A stretch of DNA of 64,000 nucleotides from Colocasia esculenta (Eukaryota > Streptophyta > Magnoliopsida > Alismatales > Araceae): contig CM024756.1 in assembly GCA_014218235.1 (NCBI GenBank), forward strand, positions 76,940,152 to 77,004,151, read 5' to 3'. Under the pieces are notes generated by a model. That model did not search any database. It was not told the origin of the DNA and worked only from the letters and a program-made list of their open reading frames with translations. Below are positions 1-9,442 of this stretch, piece by piece. Both the position numbers and the translations under genes were made by a program. Numbering within the stretch: position 1 is the stretch's first letter; each line of letters begins with the position of its first letter.

Positions 1-32
1 CTCTCCCACAAATTTATATACATCCCTAGAAG

Positions 33-664
33 ATGTTGTCATACCGATTGTACAATGGCACGGGCAATCCCTACCTTCATGTCAAGGAGTTCCTTTATAA
101 GTCTTCGCGTTGGCAGCAAGACCCCATCATGTTGGCATATTTATTTAGAAGATCTCTTGACGGCCCTGCACTCGAATTGTTCTACTCCCTGGAACCATGT
201 GAGGTAGTAGACTTCTGCCCTCTGCACAAAAGATTCCTTCAAACGTATAAGACCGTGTTAGCCCTTATCTATCTGTCACGGATCTGGCATCCGAGAAGAT
301 GGGGGCCGACGAGGCCTTCGTACAATTTGCTGACCGTTGGAGGTCAATGGCCACTCGCTTACAGCATGAGCTCTCGTAGTCAGAGCAAGTCAAAATAATC
401 ATTTCCAACTCTACTCCGAGGTTCAGGCACATCCTGGCCACGAACCAATTCACCTCCATGGAGGAGCTCTATGAGTGGGGACGTTACATTCAAGACCATT
501 TAATGGACTCCCCGATCGTGGAGCTTTTTGATCAAGTTAAACCGAGAAAGAACGGATCGGTGGATGCCATCCACCATCCACCTCACCACCATATGACAAA
601 CACCCAGTATATACCTCCACAAACACCCATTACGACAACATGCCGCCACCTAGGCGTCCGCTGA
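33..664 (+). pseudogene. Degraded Ty3-gypsy (Tat/Ogre-like) gag fragment of element H
   Basis: Remnant of a retrotransposon Gag (capsid-like) region. The first segment (33-398) contains YNGTGNPYLHVKEF, DPIMLAYLFRRSLDGPAL and a FYSLEP segment, the pattern of the Retrotrans_gag domain in Tat-type gypsy elements. A frameshift near 255-275 moves the continuation (GADEAFVQFADRW) to another frame, and a stop follows at LSxSEQ. A further segment (458-664) carries the end of the domain (MEELYEWGRYIQDHL). The fragment is open at the left window edge, so its start is unseen. It is the host into which T1 inserted. Assignment to the Tat lineage is by remembered family resemblance, not by search. Confidence 0.6.
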
Positions 665-1433
665 TTCGTCCTCCTCGGACTCAACAACCTCCATTTGGGC
701 CCTACGATGCCCTTATTTTTAATGAAGAAGCTCATGTGCCTACGTTGCGCCTGCTCCGGCACCCATGCCAACTCTTGCTCCCCCACCACAACAACCACAA
801 CTACCTCCACCTCCATCACAGCCTGTTGCTCGGGCTGAAGTTGCCAATACCGAACCCATCCAGAAAACCACTTGGTGCTATGACGATGAACCTTCCGAGG
901 TCATGTTCGTATGCCATTTACCTACACCTCCTACATTACCCTCCATTATCATTAAGCCTTCCACTATTAAGCCTCCACCCATCATTGCACCAATCATTGC
1001 ACCTTCCATTTCGCCAACGTCATTGGCAACCAAACCTGAGCAAACCCTCGCTACCATACCCATTACGCCTCCACAAGCCATACAACTTTCCACTCCATAC
1101 GCCTCTACCCTCATCCAATGGAGCGGGTGTAAACATTTAAGGAGATTCAAGCGTCAGCAGAAGGAAACCTCGGGATCGGGCATGCTTTTCAAGATTCAAG
1201 ATTGCATTCCACGCATGTCGATCATTGACAAAATACTGGGCACATGTACTGAGCAGGAGTTCTCCCCTCCAATCATGGCCGTCAAGAGGCCTTCTAACTT
1301 GATGTCAATCATTCCAGCTGCCAGCCGACGTCATTTCAAAATACTCATAGGGAATCAAACCCTCCAAGCTCTCATGACCCCTCACATCGTTATTGTGAAC
1401 CTTCCCACTCTAGTGAAGGGGTCAGCTTCTTAG
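640..1433 (+). pseudogene. Proline-rich linker and degraded downstream region of element H
   Basis: Continuation of the degraded H reading frame. A proline/glutamine-rich stretch (about 765-1100) spans several frames, as is usual between Gag and protease in Tat-like elements. The segment 765-1433 then enters a less biased part (GMLFKIQDCIPRMSIIDKIL, later RRHFKILIGNQTLQALM). I do not recognise this part with certainty. Its position after Gag would suit the region before the protease. No DTGA/DSGA protease motif is seen. Frame changes and stops show it cannot be translated as one protein. Confidence 0.4.
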
Positions 1434-1873
1434 ATTGTGCTCATGCACTCCAACGCCAGATCATTGGCACAATCAATCACTCAAGGGGTCGTGCCTCCTT
1501 CTATATCAAACAGTTTACAATCTTGGGCACGGTCCCCTCTTTTTTGCTTCCAACTCTACCGGTGGAATTCCCTACCCTTTCATTCAACTACATTCCAGGG
1601 AGTTGTCACTGTTGCTTGAAACTCCGACGGAAGTCAACCCTCCAATCATTGAGAGTTGCTTAATCCTTCAGAGAAGAACAAGACCATTTGCCCATTGGGC
1701 AAAATTTATGAGAAGGTACCTGAAGGTCAGAATGTCGATTCCCAAGTGGAAGCCTAAATGCCGGGCAAGGCAAAAGGCCAGGTGGTATCCTCCATCTTTT
1801 TCATGTTCTTTCCAATCATCTTTTGGGCTTCTCAACACCTTCCGTGGGTTCTCCACATTCCTTCCCCACGACA
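1434..1873 (+). other. Degenerate tail of element H up to the T1 insertion
   Basis: Sequence between the recognisable H fragment and the T1 target site. Short open segments exist (1435-1896), but none carries a motif I recognise and all are broken. It is continuous with 12336 onward once T1 and one copy of its GGCAT target duplication are removed. Confidence 0.35.
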
Positions 1874-2329
1874 GGCATTGTCACGCCCCGACGTAGAATA
1901 TCAGAGCGCGAAGGCAGTTGCAAGAAAAAGGTATAGAGCGTATACTAGACATCAAACCATTGCACATTGAATAATACTAAAGCAAATCTTCTCATTAATA
2001 ACTTTTCAAATGTCTAGTTACAACTACTAATATCAGAGCCATTCTATAGGGCCTAATTTCATTGCAATAAAAGGAAATAACTAACTACAACTCTAAGATA
2101 ACATAATGACTCGAGGGTACTCCTGGCTTCACTCTTGGTCATTCCCTTCCTCGTGAGTGTATGTGTCATCCTCGGTCTCACCTGAGAACACAACATCAAA
2201 TAACATAGGGTGAGCGATAACGCCCAGTAGGACTTAAATCTCAGGCTCAAGCCGGCTTTAAATAATTAACACATTTAATGGTAGAGTATCTAAAGATAGG
2301 AGGTACAAGAGAGTCAAAATATAGCAAGA

Positions 2330-2610
2330 GATAGCACAACAGGTAACAGGATAGCACAATAGCATGAGATCGAGTATAGTTTCCAAAAATAGCACAAGTA
2401 TCTAGTATAGCACGAATAGCAGGATGGCCATAGCACAACTAGCACAAGTATAATAGCACGACGAGTATAGCACTTGTTTGTCATTCTAGACATCGAGAGA
2501 GTATAGCACGTTTTGTGTTTTGATTGTCATATAGATAGTCGAGATAGATAGCACTTGAGTGTAATGCCAAACACTCTGATCATTAACTCCCATGGGCACT
2601 AGCACTTTCG
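2330..2610 (+). repeat. TAGCAC hexamer cluster in T1 LTR
   Basis: About eleven copies of TAGCAC occur at irregular spacing within about 280 bp, often preceded by A or T and followed by AA or GA. The same cluster is present in the other LTR at about 9890-10175. The spacing is not tandem, so it is a motif cluster rather than a satellite. Confidence 0.7.
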
Positions 2611-3448
2611 GGCGCACATCCCAGGACCAGATCGGGCCCTTTATATATTGCCAGGCATTGGTTATATTGTTTATCTTTAAACAATCAGTCAATGGCAAAT
2701 ATAGAGTAGCAAGAAGTAGATGAGAGCACTAGATGAATAGACGAGATAGTAGAGTGAACGTGAATAGATGAGCAAGTAGAGTATAGATAAGAGCTAGTGG
2801 TCATTGCACGTAATGCGACGAGTAAACAGGCGATAGTAACAGTTGCACAACACGCGCACGTCGTATTGGTAGTAAGGTGGAATTCATGATCTTCCCGCTG
2901 GCCATGTTATGCACAAGTCCAGAGGTCCGACGTGATTCAAGGTAAGAGCGAACTTCTAATAGCTGTTTGGATCATATCGATCCCTAAAGGTGTAATGGCT
3001 GTTAGGGTACAACCGGCTCGTCGACCATGTGGGAATCCATGATCAGAGGAGACTTACGGAGGCCTTGTGCAAGGGTTCACTAGTCCGGTGAAAGGAATAT
3101 CCGACGGAGAGTTCACAACAAGCCAAGAAAAGTGTGTATATAAAATAGGTGCTCGACGTTCTAGAGGAATTCTAGAACAGTGGAGCGTCGATATCGGTAT
3201 ATAAACAACGCAAGAAACGAATACAAGTCCTTTAAAATAGGGCAATTAATGTACTTTATTTCAATAAATTACCAGATACATTATGAGATATTTTCTGCAA
3301 GATTTCAGCCATATATGGATGGTTCATGTGTGTGCATGTGTAAGAGAAATAATAGCTAGAAATATGTCGTGAATATGTATTTTAAATCATTCAATGTAGC
3401 TCTATTTTTTTTTACAACAAGTTTTTACTGGGGTTATAACTGTAAAAG

Positions 3449-3720
3449 GCGTAGGACAGGTAGCGACAGAAATAATTTTTTTATGATTTTATTCAAAAAC
3501 CTGTGAAGGTGACATAGGCCAGTACGGATTGCGACAGGGGTAGGACAGGTAGCGACAGGAGCATGTAAGGATAGCGACAGGGCTTGCGAATCAGGTACTG
3601 GGAACGCGACGGCATACCTGTCGCCTTCTTGGTCGCGACGGGTAGGCTGTCGCAATCGGACCCGAGAAGGCGACATATCGGGCAGTCACGATCTGGTGGT
3701 CTGCACCTGACTCTGACAGG
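3449..3720 (+). repeat. CpG-rich GCGACA/TGTCGC island in T1 LTR
   Basis: Many copies of GCGACA, GCGACGG and TGTCGC in both orientations in an otherwise AT-rich LTR. The partner LTR carries it at 11035-11215. The part at 3449-3498 is absent from the partner LTR and contains an extra copy of GTAGGACAGGTAGCGACAG, repeated at about 3539-3558. Confidence 0.7.
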
Positions 3721-4393
3721 AGTCAGACCAGACATTGGATTGCGGACCAGAACATTCAAATTTTGATATAGGGTCATTTAGAAAATCATAACTAATTATA
3801 TACATGATGAAAAATCGCGAAATCAGTGGCAAATGGAACTAGACATGCGAGAGTACTTCCAGTAAATAGGAATTTGAGAGAGAGCATGATTTGAACATGG
3901 TTTGAGCATGAACAATAACAGGTAACATATGACATGATACACAGAGCAAGATTGATTTAATTCGAGCAACATGCTCAACAAAATTAGGGCTTTCAGGGGC
4001 AAAAGTTCCCTAATGATCATCTGTATCTCCCATAAAAATTCAAGGTATGGGATTTAGTATTCATGGAGAACAAGAATTATGAAGAGGGTTCGGGGTCAAG
4101 AGAGTTGCAGAACTTCGAAATTCAAAAAGAAAATATTGGCTTAATGGAAAATTATGAAATTTGAGGGTTTTGTTCCTGATGCATGGAACAATCTACAGAC
4201 GAAATATTAGGATTTTTTCTTGTGAGAATGCCTACCTTTGACTCGATTTATCTTCTAGGGCTTAGAACTCCAAGAACGAGGAAGAAGCTCCAAGAACTCC
4301 TTCTTCCCACGAGATCCTCTCCTCCTTGGCCTCTTCTCCACGTCCAACAACCTTTGGCAACGAGCTAGGGTCGGCCAAGAGGGTTTAGGAGGT

Positions 4394-4402
4394 GTATTTA
4401 TG
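4394..4402 (-). promoter_or_regulatory. Probable TATA box of T1 LTR
   Basis: On the minus strand the sequence reads CATAAATAC, about 420 bp into the LTR from its transcriptional 5' end, and it is conserved in the other LTR at 11905-11913. It is the best TATA-like element at the expected U3/R position. Assigned from sequence only. Confidence 0.5.
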
Positions 4403-4822
4403 TAGACACAAGTTCCTATTCCTATTACTACTCAAATTCCTCAATTTCGAGATTTCCCAACTCCAACCTTCCTTCCTTGCTTTCCAATCTCTATTTAGGC
4501 TAGGAAGAGATCCAAATTCGTACTAGACTATATGGGGTAGGTTTAGGAATCCAAATCCAACCCACTTCTATTTTTTATGCATTAAATACCTCTTTTCTAT
4601 TTTAGTAATATTTTAGTTACGAATTTTGAGTATTTCTCTATTATTCCCCTTTTTAAAATCTCTATTTTAGCCCACTAATTCTAAGGGTCAATATAGTATA
4701 GTCCATTACTCTTTTCCATCTAATGGGTTTTATTTAATGCTCTTTTCATTCAAATATCCATTTAGCTAGGTTTTAATTCATTATTTAAATTTCTATTTTT
4801 TGCAAAAATTCAGGTTGCTACA

Positions 4823-4834
4823 TCCTCCCCTCTT
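4823..4834 (-). other. T1 polypurine tract
   Basis: Minus strand AAGAGGGGAGGA sits directly against the 3' LTR and serves as the plus-strand DNA primer in reverse transcription. Its position fixes the LTR boundary and the orientation of T1. Confidence 0.9.
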
Positions 4835-5603
4835 AAAAGAATTTGGTCCCCAAATTCATATGACCTTACAGGAGAGAATGGCTTACCGAATACATCATGG
4901 TAGTTGCGTCTGATAATTCCTTCTGGTTCCCATGTGGCTTCTTCCACTCCGCGGTTATTCCATAAGACCTTCACCACGTGAATGGGACGATTTCTGAGTT
5001 GTTGTACCTTCCATTCCAATATCTTGATCGGCTTCTCTTCATACGTCAGGTCCTTGTTTAACACCAGATCATCATGGCGAATGACATGTGTAGGATCATA
5101 CACATACTTTCTAAGCATGGGGACATGGAAGACATTGTGCACACTTGCCAAATTTGGCGGCAAGGCTAGTCTGTAAGAAACTTCACCGATCCTTTCAAGT
5201 ACTTAGAAAGGACCAATGAATCTTGGACTAAGTTTTCCTTTCACTCCGAATCTTTGAATACCACGGGTAGGAGATACCTTCAATAGCACATGATCTCCTA
5301 TTTGAAATTCCAGATCCGTCTTCTCTTATCAGCATAGCTCTTCTGTCTAGACTGAGCAATCTTGAGTCGATCTCGTATCATCTGTATATCCCGGGTTGTA
5401 CTTTATACCATGTCAGGTCCTAACCATTGTTGTTCTCCCACTTCATTCCAGCACACATGAGATCTACAATTCTGCCAAAAGTGCTTCAAATGGTGCCATT
5501 TTAATACTCGCCTGGTAAGTGTTGTTATAGGCGAACTCGATTAAGGGTAAGTGTTCATTCCAATGACCCTTGAAATCTATAATGCAGGCTCTTAACATGT
5601 CTT
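4835..5603 (-). pseudogene. T1 integrase C-terminal region and chromodomain
   Basis: Minus-strand remnant of the integrase end. The C-terminal half (4810-5163, running through the polypurine tract into the LTR) contains NVFHVPMLRKYV, the conserved integrase tail. It is followed by a chromodomain-like segment with ILEWKVQQLRN and VKVLWNNRGVEEATWEPE. Chromodomains in this position define chromoviruses and are known to guide integration to heterochromatin by binding modified histone H3. The upstream part (5164-5603) keeps SPRFIGPF-type and FAYNN-type segments but in several frames with stops. The stop of the last segment lies inside the LTR. Confidence 0.85.
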
Positions 5604-5949
5604 CTACAATTTGATTTGTCCTCTCAGTTGCCCATCAGTCTGCGGGTGAAAGGCAGTACTAAAATTAAGCTTCGTACCAAGGGCAGTTTGCAGACCTTTC
5701 CAAAAATGAGAGGTGAACCTTGGATCTAGATCTGAGATAATAGATGACAGAATACCATGCAACCGCACGAGCTCCTTGACATATAATGCAGCTAGCACCT
5801 CCACAAACCATGTACTCTTTATGGGTAAGGAGTGCACAGATTTGGTCAACCGGTCAACGATGACCCATATGGCATCATGTCCACTACGAGTTATAGGTAA
5901 ACCCATGATGAAGTCCATGCCAATGCTTTCCGACTTCCATTCTGGATAT
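5604..5949 (-). pseudogene. T1 integrase catalytic core fragment
   Basis: Minus-strand fragment of the DDE integrase core. The first catalytic Asp is in IWVIVDRLTKS and the second in SIISDLDPRFTS, and the region ends near FHPQTDGQ. The Glu-containing helix (ERTxQxxEDMLR) lies beyond a stop/frameshift at about 5605-5630. Homologues in D and C have the same order. The segment starts with MDFIMGLP, the usual junction after the zinc-binding region, which lies upstream in a different frame. Confidence 0.88.
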
Positions 5950-7056
5950 CTAGTGGTCTGAGTACACCGGCAGGGGCATATGTTCTGCCTTCACTTGTTG
6001 ACATGTGAGGCAATGAGCTACATGCTCGGCTACTTCCCTCTTCATATTCGGCCACCAGAATGTTCTTTTCATGTCTTGATACATTTTGGTACCTCTCGGA
6101 TGAATAGTGTACTTAGTTTGATGAGCTTCATCCATTAGTTTCCTTTTTAGGGCTTCGTGGTCGGGGACACAAGTTCTTCCTTGGAATACTAACCTTCCAT
6201 CTTCAGTCATGGCAAAATCTGGTCTGTTCGCTAAGGTTTCCTTGACATGAACCAAGAATGGATCGTTGTCCTGCTGCATCTTGATTTCCTCCAGCACATC
6301 GGACTGGATCTTGAGATTGGCAATCAAAACATGATCATCCCTATGTTCAATATTTAAGTCTAGCCTCGCGAATTGTTCAAGTAATTGCATCTCGCCAAGG
6401 GCTAGACTTGAGATAGATGCCATTGGCTTTCTACTAAGAGCATCAGCCACGGCGTTTCCCTTACCTGGATGGTACTGGATGTTGAAATCGAAGTCCTTTA
6501 GATATTCTAACCATCTTCTCTGCCTCATGTTGAGTTCTTTCTGGGAGAATAGGTACTTTAGACTTTTATGGTCTGAGTAGACAGTGAATTGCTCGCCATA
6601 TAGATAGTGTCTCCAAATCTTCAAGGCAAAGACCACAGCAGCCAGCTCGAGGTCATGTACAGGGTAGTTGCCTTCATGCGTCTTCAGTTGTCTTGAAGAA
6701 TAGGCGATGGCCTTCTCCTTTTGCATGAGTACACATCCTAGCCCGATTCCTGAGGCGTCGGTGTAGACAGAGAAACCTTCTCCCTCTATTGGCAGAGTAA
6801 GAACAGGTGCTGAGGTAAGACAGTCTTGAGGGTTGGAAACTTTTCTCACACTCTTACTCCAGGAGTATGGATTCTCCTTTCGTGTCAGACGCGTGAGAGG
6901 AACAACGATCCTTGAGAAGTCCTTGATGAACCGCCTGTAGTATCCAGCCAGTCCTAAGAAGCTTCTGATTCTCTGTGACATCGGTTGGTCTCTCCCAGTT
7001 GAGTAAAGCTTCGACTTTGGAGGGATCAACAGAGATGCCGTCCTTTGATATGACAT
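5950..7056 (-). pseudogene. T1 RNase H and integrase zinc-binding region
   Basis: A 368-codon open stretch. Residues 30-60 hold the end of reverse transcriptase (SFLGLAGYYRRFIKDFS). RNase H follows with intact acidic residues in YTDASG (Asp about 100), HDLELAA (Glu about 137), YSDHKSL (Asp about 162) and ADALSRK (Asp about 205). The integrase zinc finger is HHCC: His about 312 and 319, Cys about 349 and 352. RNase H removes the RNA template and the zinc region helps integrase assemble on the DNA ends. It is the best-kept piece of T1, but frameshifts separate it from reverse transcriptase upstream and the integrase core downstream. Confidence 0.9.
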
Positions 7057-7365
7057 GGCCCAAGAAAGACACTTCTTCGAGCCAGAACTCGCACTTGCTT
7101 AATTTTGCATATAATTTGTTGTCTCATAAGACTTACAGTGTGGTCCTCAAGTGTTCTTCATGATCTTCCTTGGTCTTTGAATATATGAGGATATCGTCGA
7201 TGAAGACGACCACAAATTGTCAAGGTATGGCCGATATATGTTGTTCATGAGTTGCATAAAGGCTGCAGGAGCATTGGTTAGACCAAAAGGCATAACAACA
7301 AATTCGTAATGTCCATACCTACTCCTGAAGGCCGTTTTGAAGATATCGTCATCCTTGATCCTCAT
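6854..7365 (-). pseudogene. T1 reverse transcriptase palm/connection fragment
   Basis: Two overlapping out-of-frame pieces. The first (7147-7365) has TAFRSRYGHYEFVVMPFGLT and NAPAAFMQLMN, the conserved middle of gypsy reverse transcriptase. The catalytic FIDDILIYS motif is encoded around 7170-7210 but is thrown out of frame by an apparent one-base loss near 7215. The second (6854-7072) carries SFLGHVISKDGISVDPSKV, the region after the palm. The T1 enzyme could not be made from this copy as sequenced. Confidence 0.85.
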
Positions 7366-8569
7366 TTGGTGATAGCCAGATCGAAGATCGATCTTGGAGA
7401 AATATTGCGCTCCAAAATTGGTCGAACAGTTCGTCGATCCTAGGCAATGGATATTTGTTCTTGATGGTAAGCTGATTGAGTTGTCGATAGTCGATGCACA
7501 GCCTCATCGACCCATCCTTCTTCTTGACGAATAGCATAGGTGCTCCCCAAGGGGAGGTACTTGGTCTGATGAACCCCTTCTCTAGCAGCTCCATCAGTTG
7601 TACTTTTAGTTCTTTCAATTCGACAGGCGACATCCGGTACGGTTGATGCGATACCGGTGCAGCTCCAGGAGTCAACTCAATGGCGAAGTTGACGTCCCGT
7701 TCAGGGGGAACTCTGGGTAAGTCTTCAGGGAATACATCTGGGTAGTCCTGGACTATGTGGATGTCTTCTAGTTTTGAACCCTTCTTTTCGACTATGACGG
7801 CCGCAAGGAAAGCAAAACATCCTTTCCTTATCATGTTATGAGCTTTTAAGGCGGAGACTAGAGACATCCGCTTCTTATGTCTAATCCCAGTGAATGCTAA
7901 TTTAGGAAAGTCACTAAACATCACCCTCCCTTTCTTACAATCGACGCTTGCCCCATATGTGGATAACCAGTCGGCTCCCAATATGACATCATACCCTTCC
8001 ATGGACATACATACTAGGTTGGCCTTTAGGTTATGGTCTCCGATCATTACATCGGCAGAGGGAAAGTATTGGTTTAGTTTCTCCTTCTCCCCCAAGGGTG
8101 TGGTGATAGAGAATTCACCACCCATGGTTGTATGTTTTGCAGTCAAGGTATCAGCAAAGTGTTGATATATGAATGAATGAGTAGCTCCAGTATCAAATAA
8201 CACAAATGCTGGCAAAGAAAAGACTTGCAGGGTACCTTCTACAATGCCACCTTCCTCGATGGTTTCTTCATTGTGCAGGGCTTGCAGTCTGCCCTGTTTC
8301 TTAGGCATAGCAGTGCGCTTCTCATTCTCCTTCAGCATCGGGCACTCGGGTATGCGATGCTCACGATTTCCGCAGTGCAGACATGCTCCGGCTTTTCTCC
8401 AGCACTCATCAGCGGTGTGACCAGGTTTGTCACAGTGTTTGCAGTTGCTCTTTGTTGGTGTGTTGGGGATGAAGACCTTGGGTTTCCTATCCTGTCTAGA
8501 TCCCTCAGTTGGGTGGAAAGGACACTTTTTGCCGTTGGTCGGCTTGGCGGATGCTGGTCCCGATGTCAT
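7349..8569 (-). pseudogene. T1 Gag C-terminus, protease and N-terminal reverse transcriptase
   Basis: A 406-codon open stretch on the minus strand. Two zinc knuckles of nucleocapsid type lie at residues about 43-56 (CKHCDKPGHTADEC) and 63-76 (CLHCGNREHRIPEC). The aspartic protease active site FDTGATHSFI is at about 125-134, with the later GADWLS segment near 198. Reverse transcriptase begins with the PYRMSPVELKELK segment and runs to YPLPRIDELFDQ, after which the frame is lost. Gag and Pol are in one frame here, as is common in Tekay elements. The true Gag start lies upstream in a broken region. Confidence 0.9.
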
Positions 8570-9239
8570 TCTTTCTTTAGGAACTTCCCCTTGATACGGT
8601 CGGTGAAGTCTGTAGCATCTTCTAGTAGCTGGGCTTTCTTAACCATTTCGGCATAAGTTGTATGTCGAGATGTGCCAGTTGAGTAATGTACTGAGGCTTT
8701 AGGCCATTTAGAAAGCGCTTAGCCTTCATTCTCTCAGTGTTGGTCAGATGTACAACATAGCGTGCCAGTCTAGAGAACTGGGCTTCGTATTCTGCTACCG
8801 TCAGGCCTCGCTGTTTAAGAGCAGCGAATTTAGCAGCTTTCTTTCCCTGTACTCGTTCAGAGAAGTACTTAGCATTCTAAGCTTCCTTAAATTCGGCCCA
8901 AGTAAATTGGCCGTTATCCTTTGTGGCTTCCACGGACTCCCACCATGCGCGGGCATCCTTCTCCAGTTGGAATGTTGCTAATAGGAGTGTCTCCGTCCGC
9001 ACATTGCATTACACGGAAGATCCTTTCCGTTTCCTTCAGCCAGTGCTCCGCTTCGTCTGGATCCGTAGACCCACTGAACCTAGGCGGGTTCAGACCCCTG
9101 AAATTGCGATGCAGTTCGCCTGCACCTGGTTGGTCCCCTCCGCGGTTACCACCGCCTTGCTGTCTGGCTTGTATATGGCACGAGTCAGTTCCTGGAGGGA
9201 CTGTTGCATGCCTCTCATATGGGCACGTTCCGCAGTCAT
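8570..9239 (-). pseudogene. T1 gag N-terminal region, frameshifted
   Basis: Gag probably starts at the ATG at 9239 (MTAERAHMRGMQQSLQEL), about 190 bp after the primer site. The frame stops near 9090. Pieces of capsid appear in other frames: EHWLKETERIF, a RAWWES-type segment, and LTVAEYEAQFSRLARY with KRFLNGLKPQYI. The same order is seen in the L2 gag at 33701-34650, which supports the reading. Several frameshifts and at least one internal stop break it. Confidence 0.8.
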
Positions 9240-9424
9240 TGTAGCTGTTTAGTTCCTACAAAATGGTTTGATAGTTATAATGCTGATTAAAAGTTTAATT
9301 TGTGCGTGTGTGAGTTTATTTTAGCTGATTACCTATGGTTCTACCCACATCTCTCATAGGTAGGATTACTGACTCTTAGTCGAGGCTGGTCAACCTAGAT
9401 CACCCTATACTTAGAATAACCTAG

Positions 9425-9436
9425 GCTCTGATACCA
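9425..9436 (-). other. T1 primer binding site (tRNA-iMet)
   Basis: Minus strand TGGTATCAGAGC, complementary to the 3' end of plant initiator methionine tRNA, begins six bases inside the 5' LTR end. It fixes the minus-strand orientation of T1. Confidence 0.93.
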
Positions 9437-9442
9437 CAAAAC

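Larger units (their letters stand above)
1879..4822 (-). repeat. T1 3' LTR
   Basis: 2,944-bp LTR starting TGTCACGCCCCGACG and ending GGTTGCTACA on the plus strand. It aligns along its length with 9443-12335. By eye the first 190 bp show about six substitutions, mostly C/T transitions. It is about 51 bp longer than its partner because of extra sequence near 3449-3498. It contains a TAGCAC cluster (2330-2610), a block shared with the L2 LTR (3000-3110), a CpG-rich GCGACA island (3449-3720) and a TATA-like box (4394-4402). Short open segments inside it (for example 2247-2438) recur in the other LTR and are not genes. Confidence 0.95.

Noticed and set aside
9425..9436. Matches to initiator methionine tRNA
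   Set aside because: Only the primer-site complement of the tRNA 3' end is present here and in D, T2, L2 and C; no tRNA gene body is seen.
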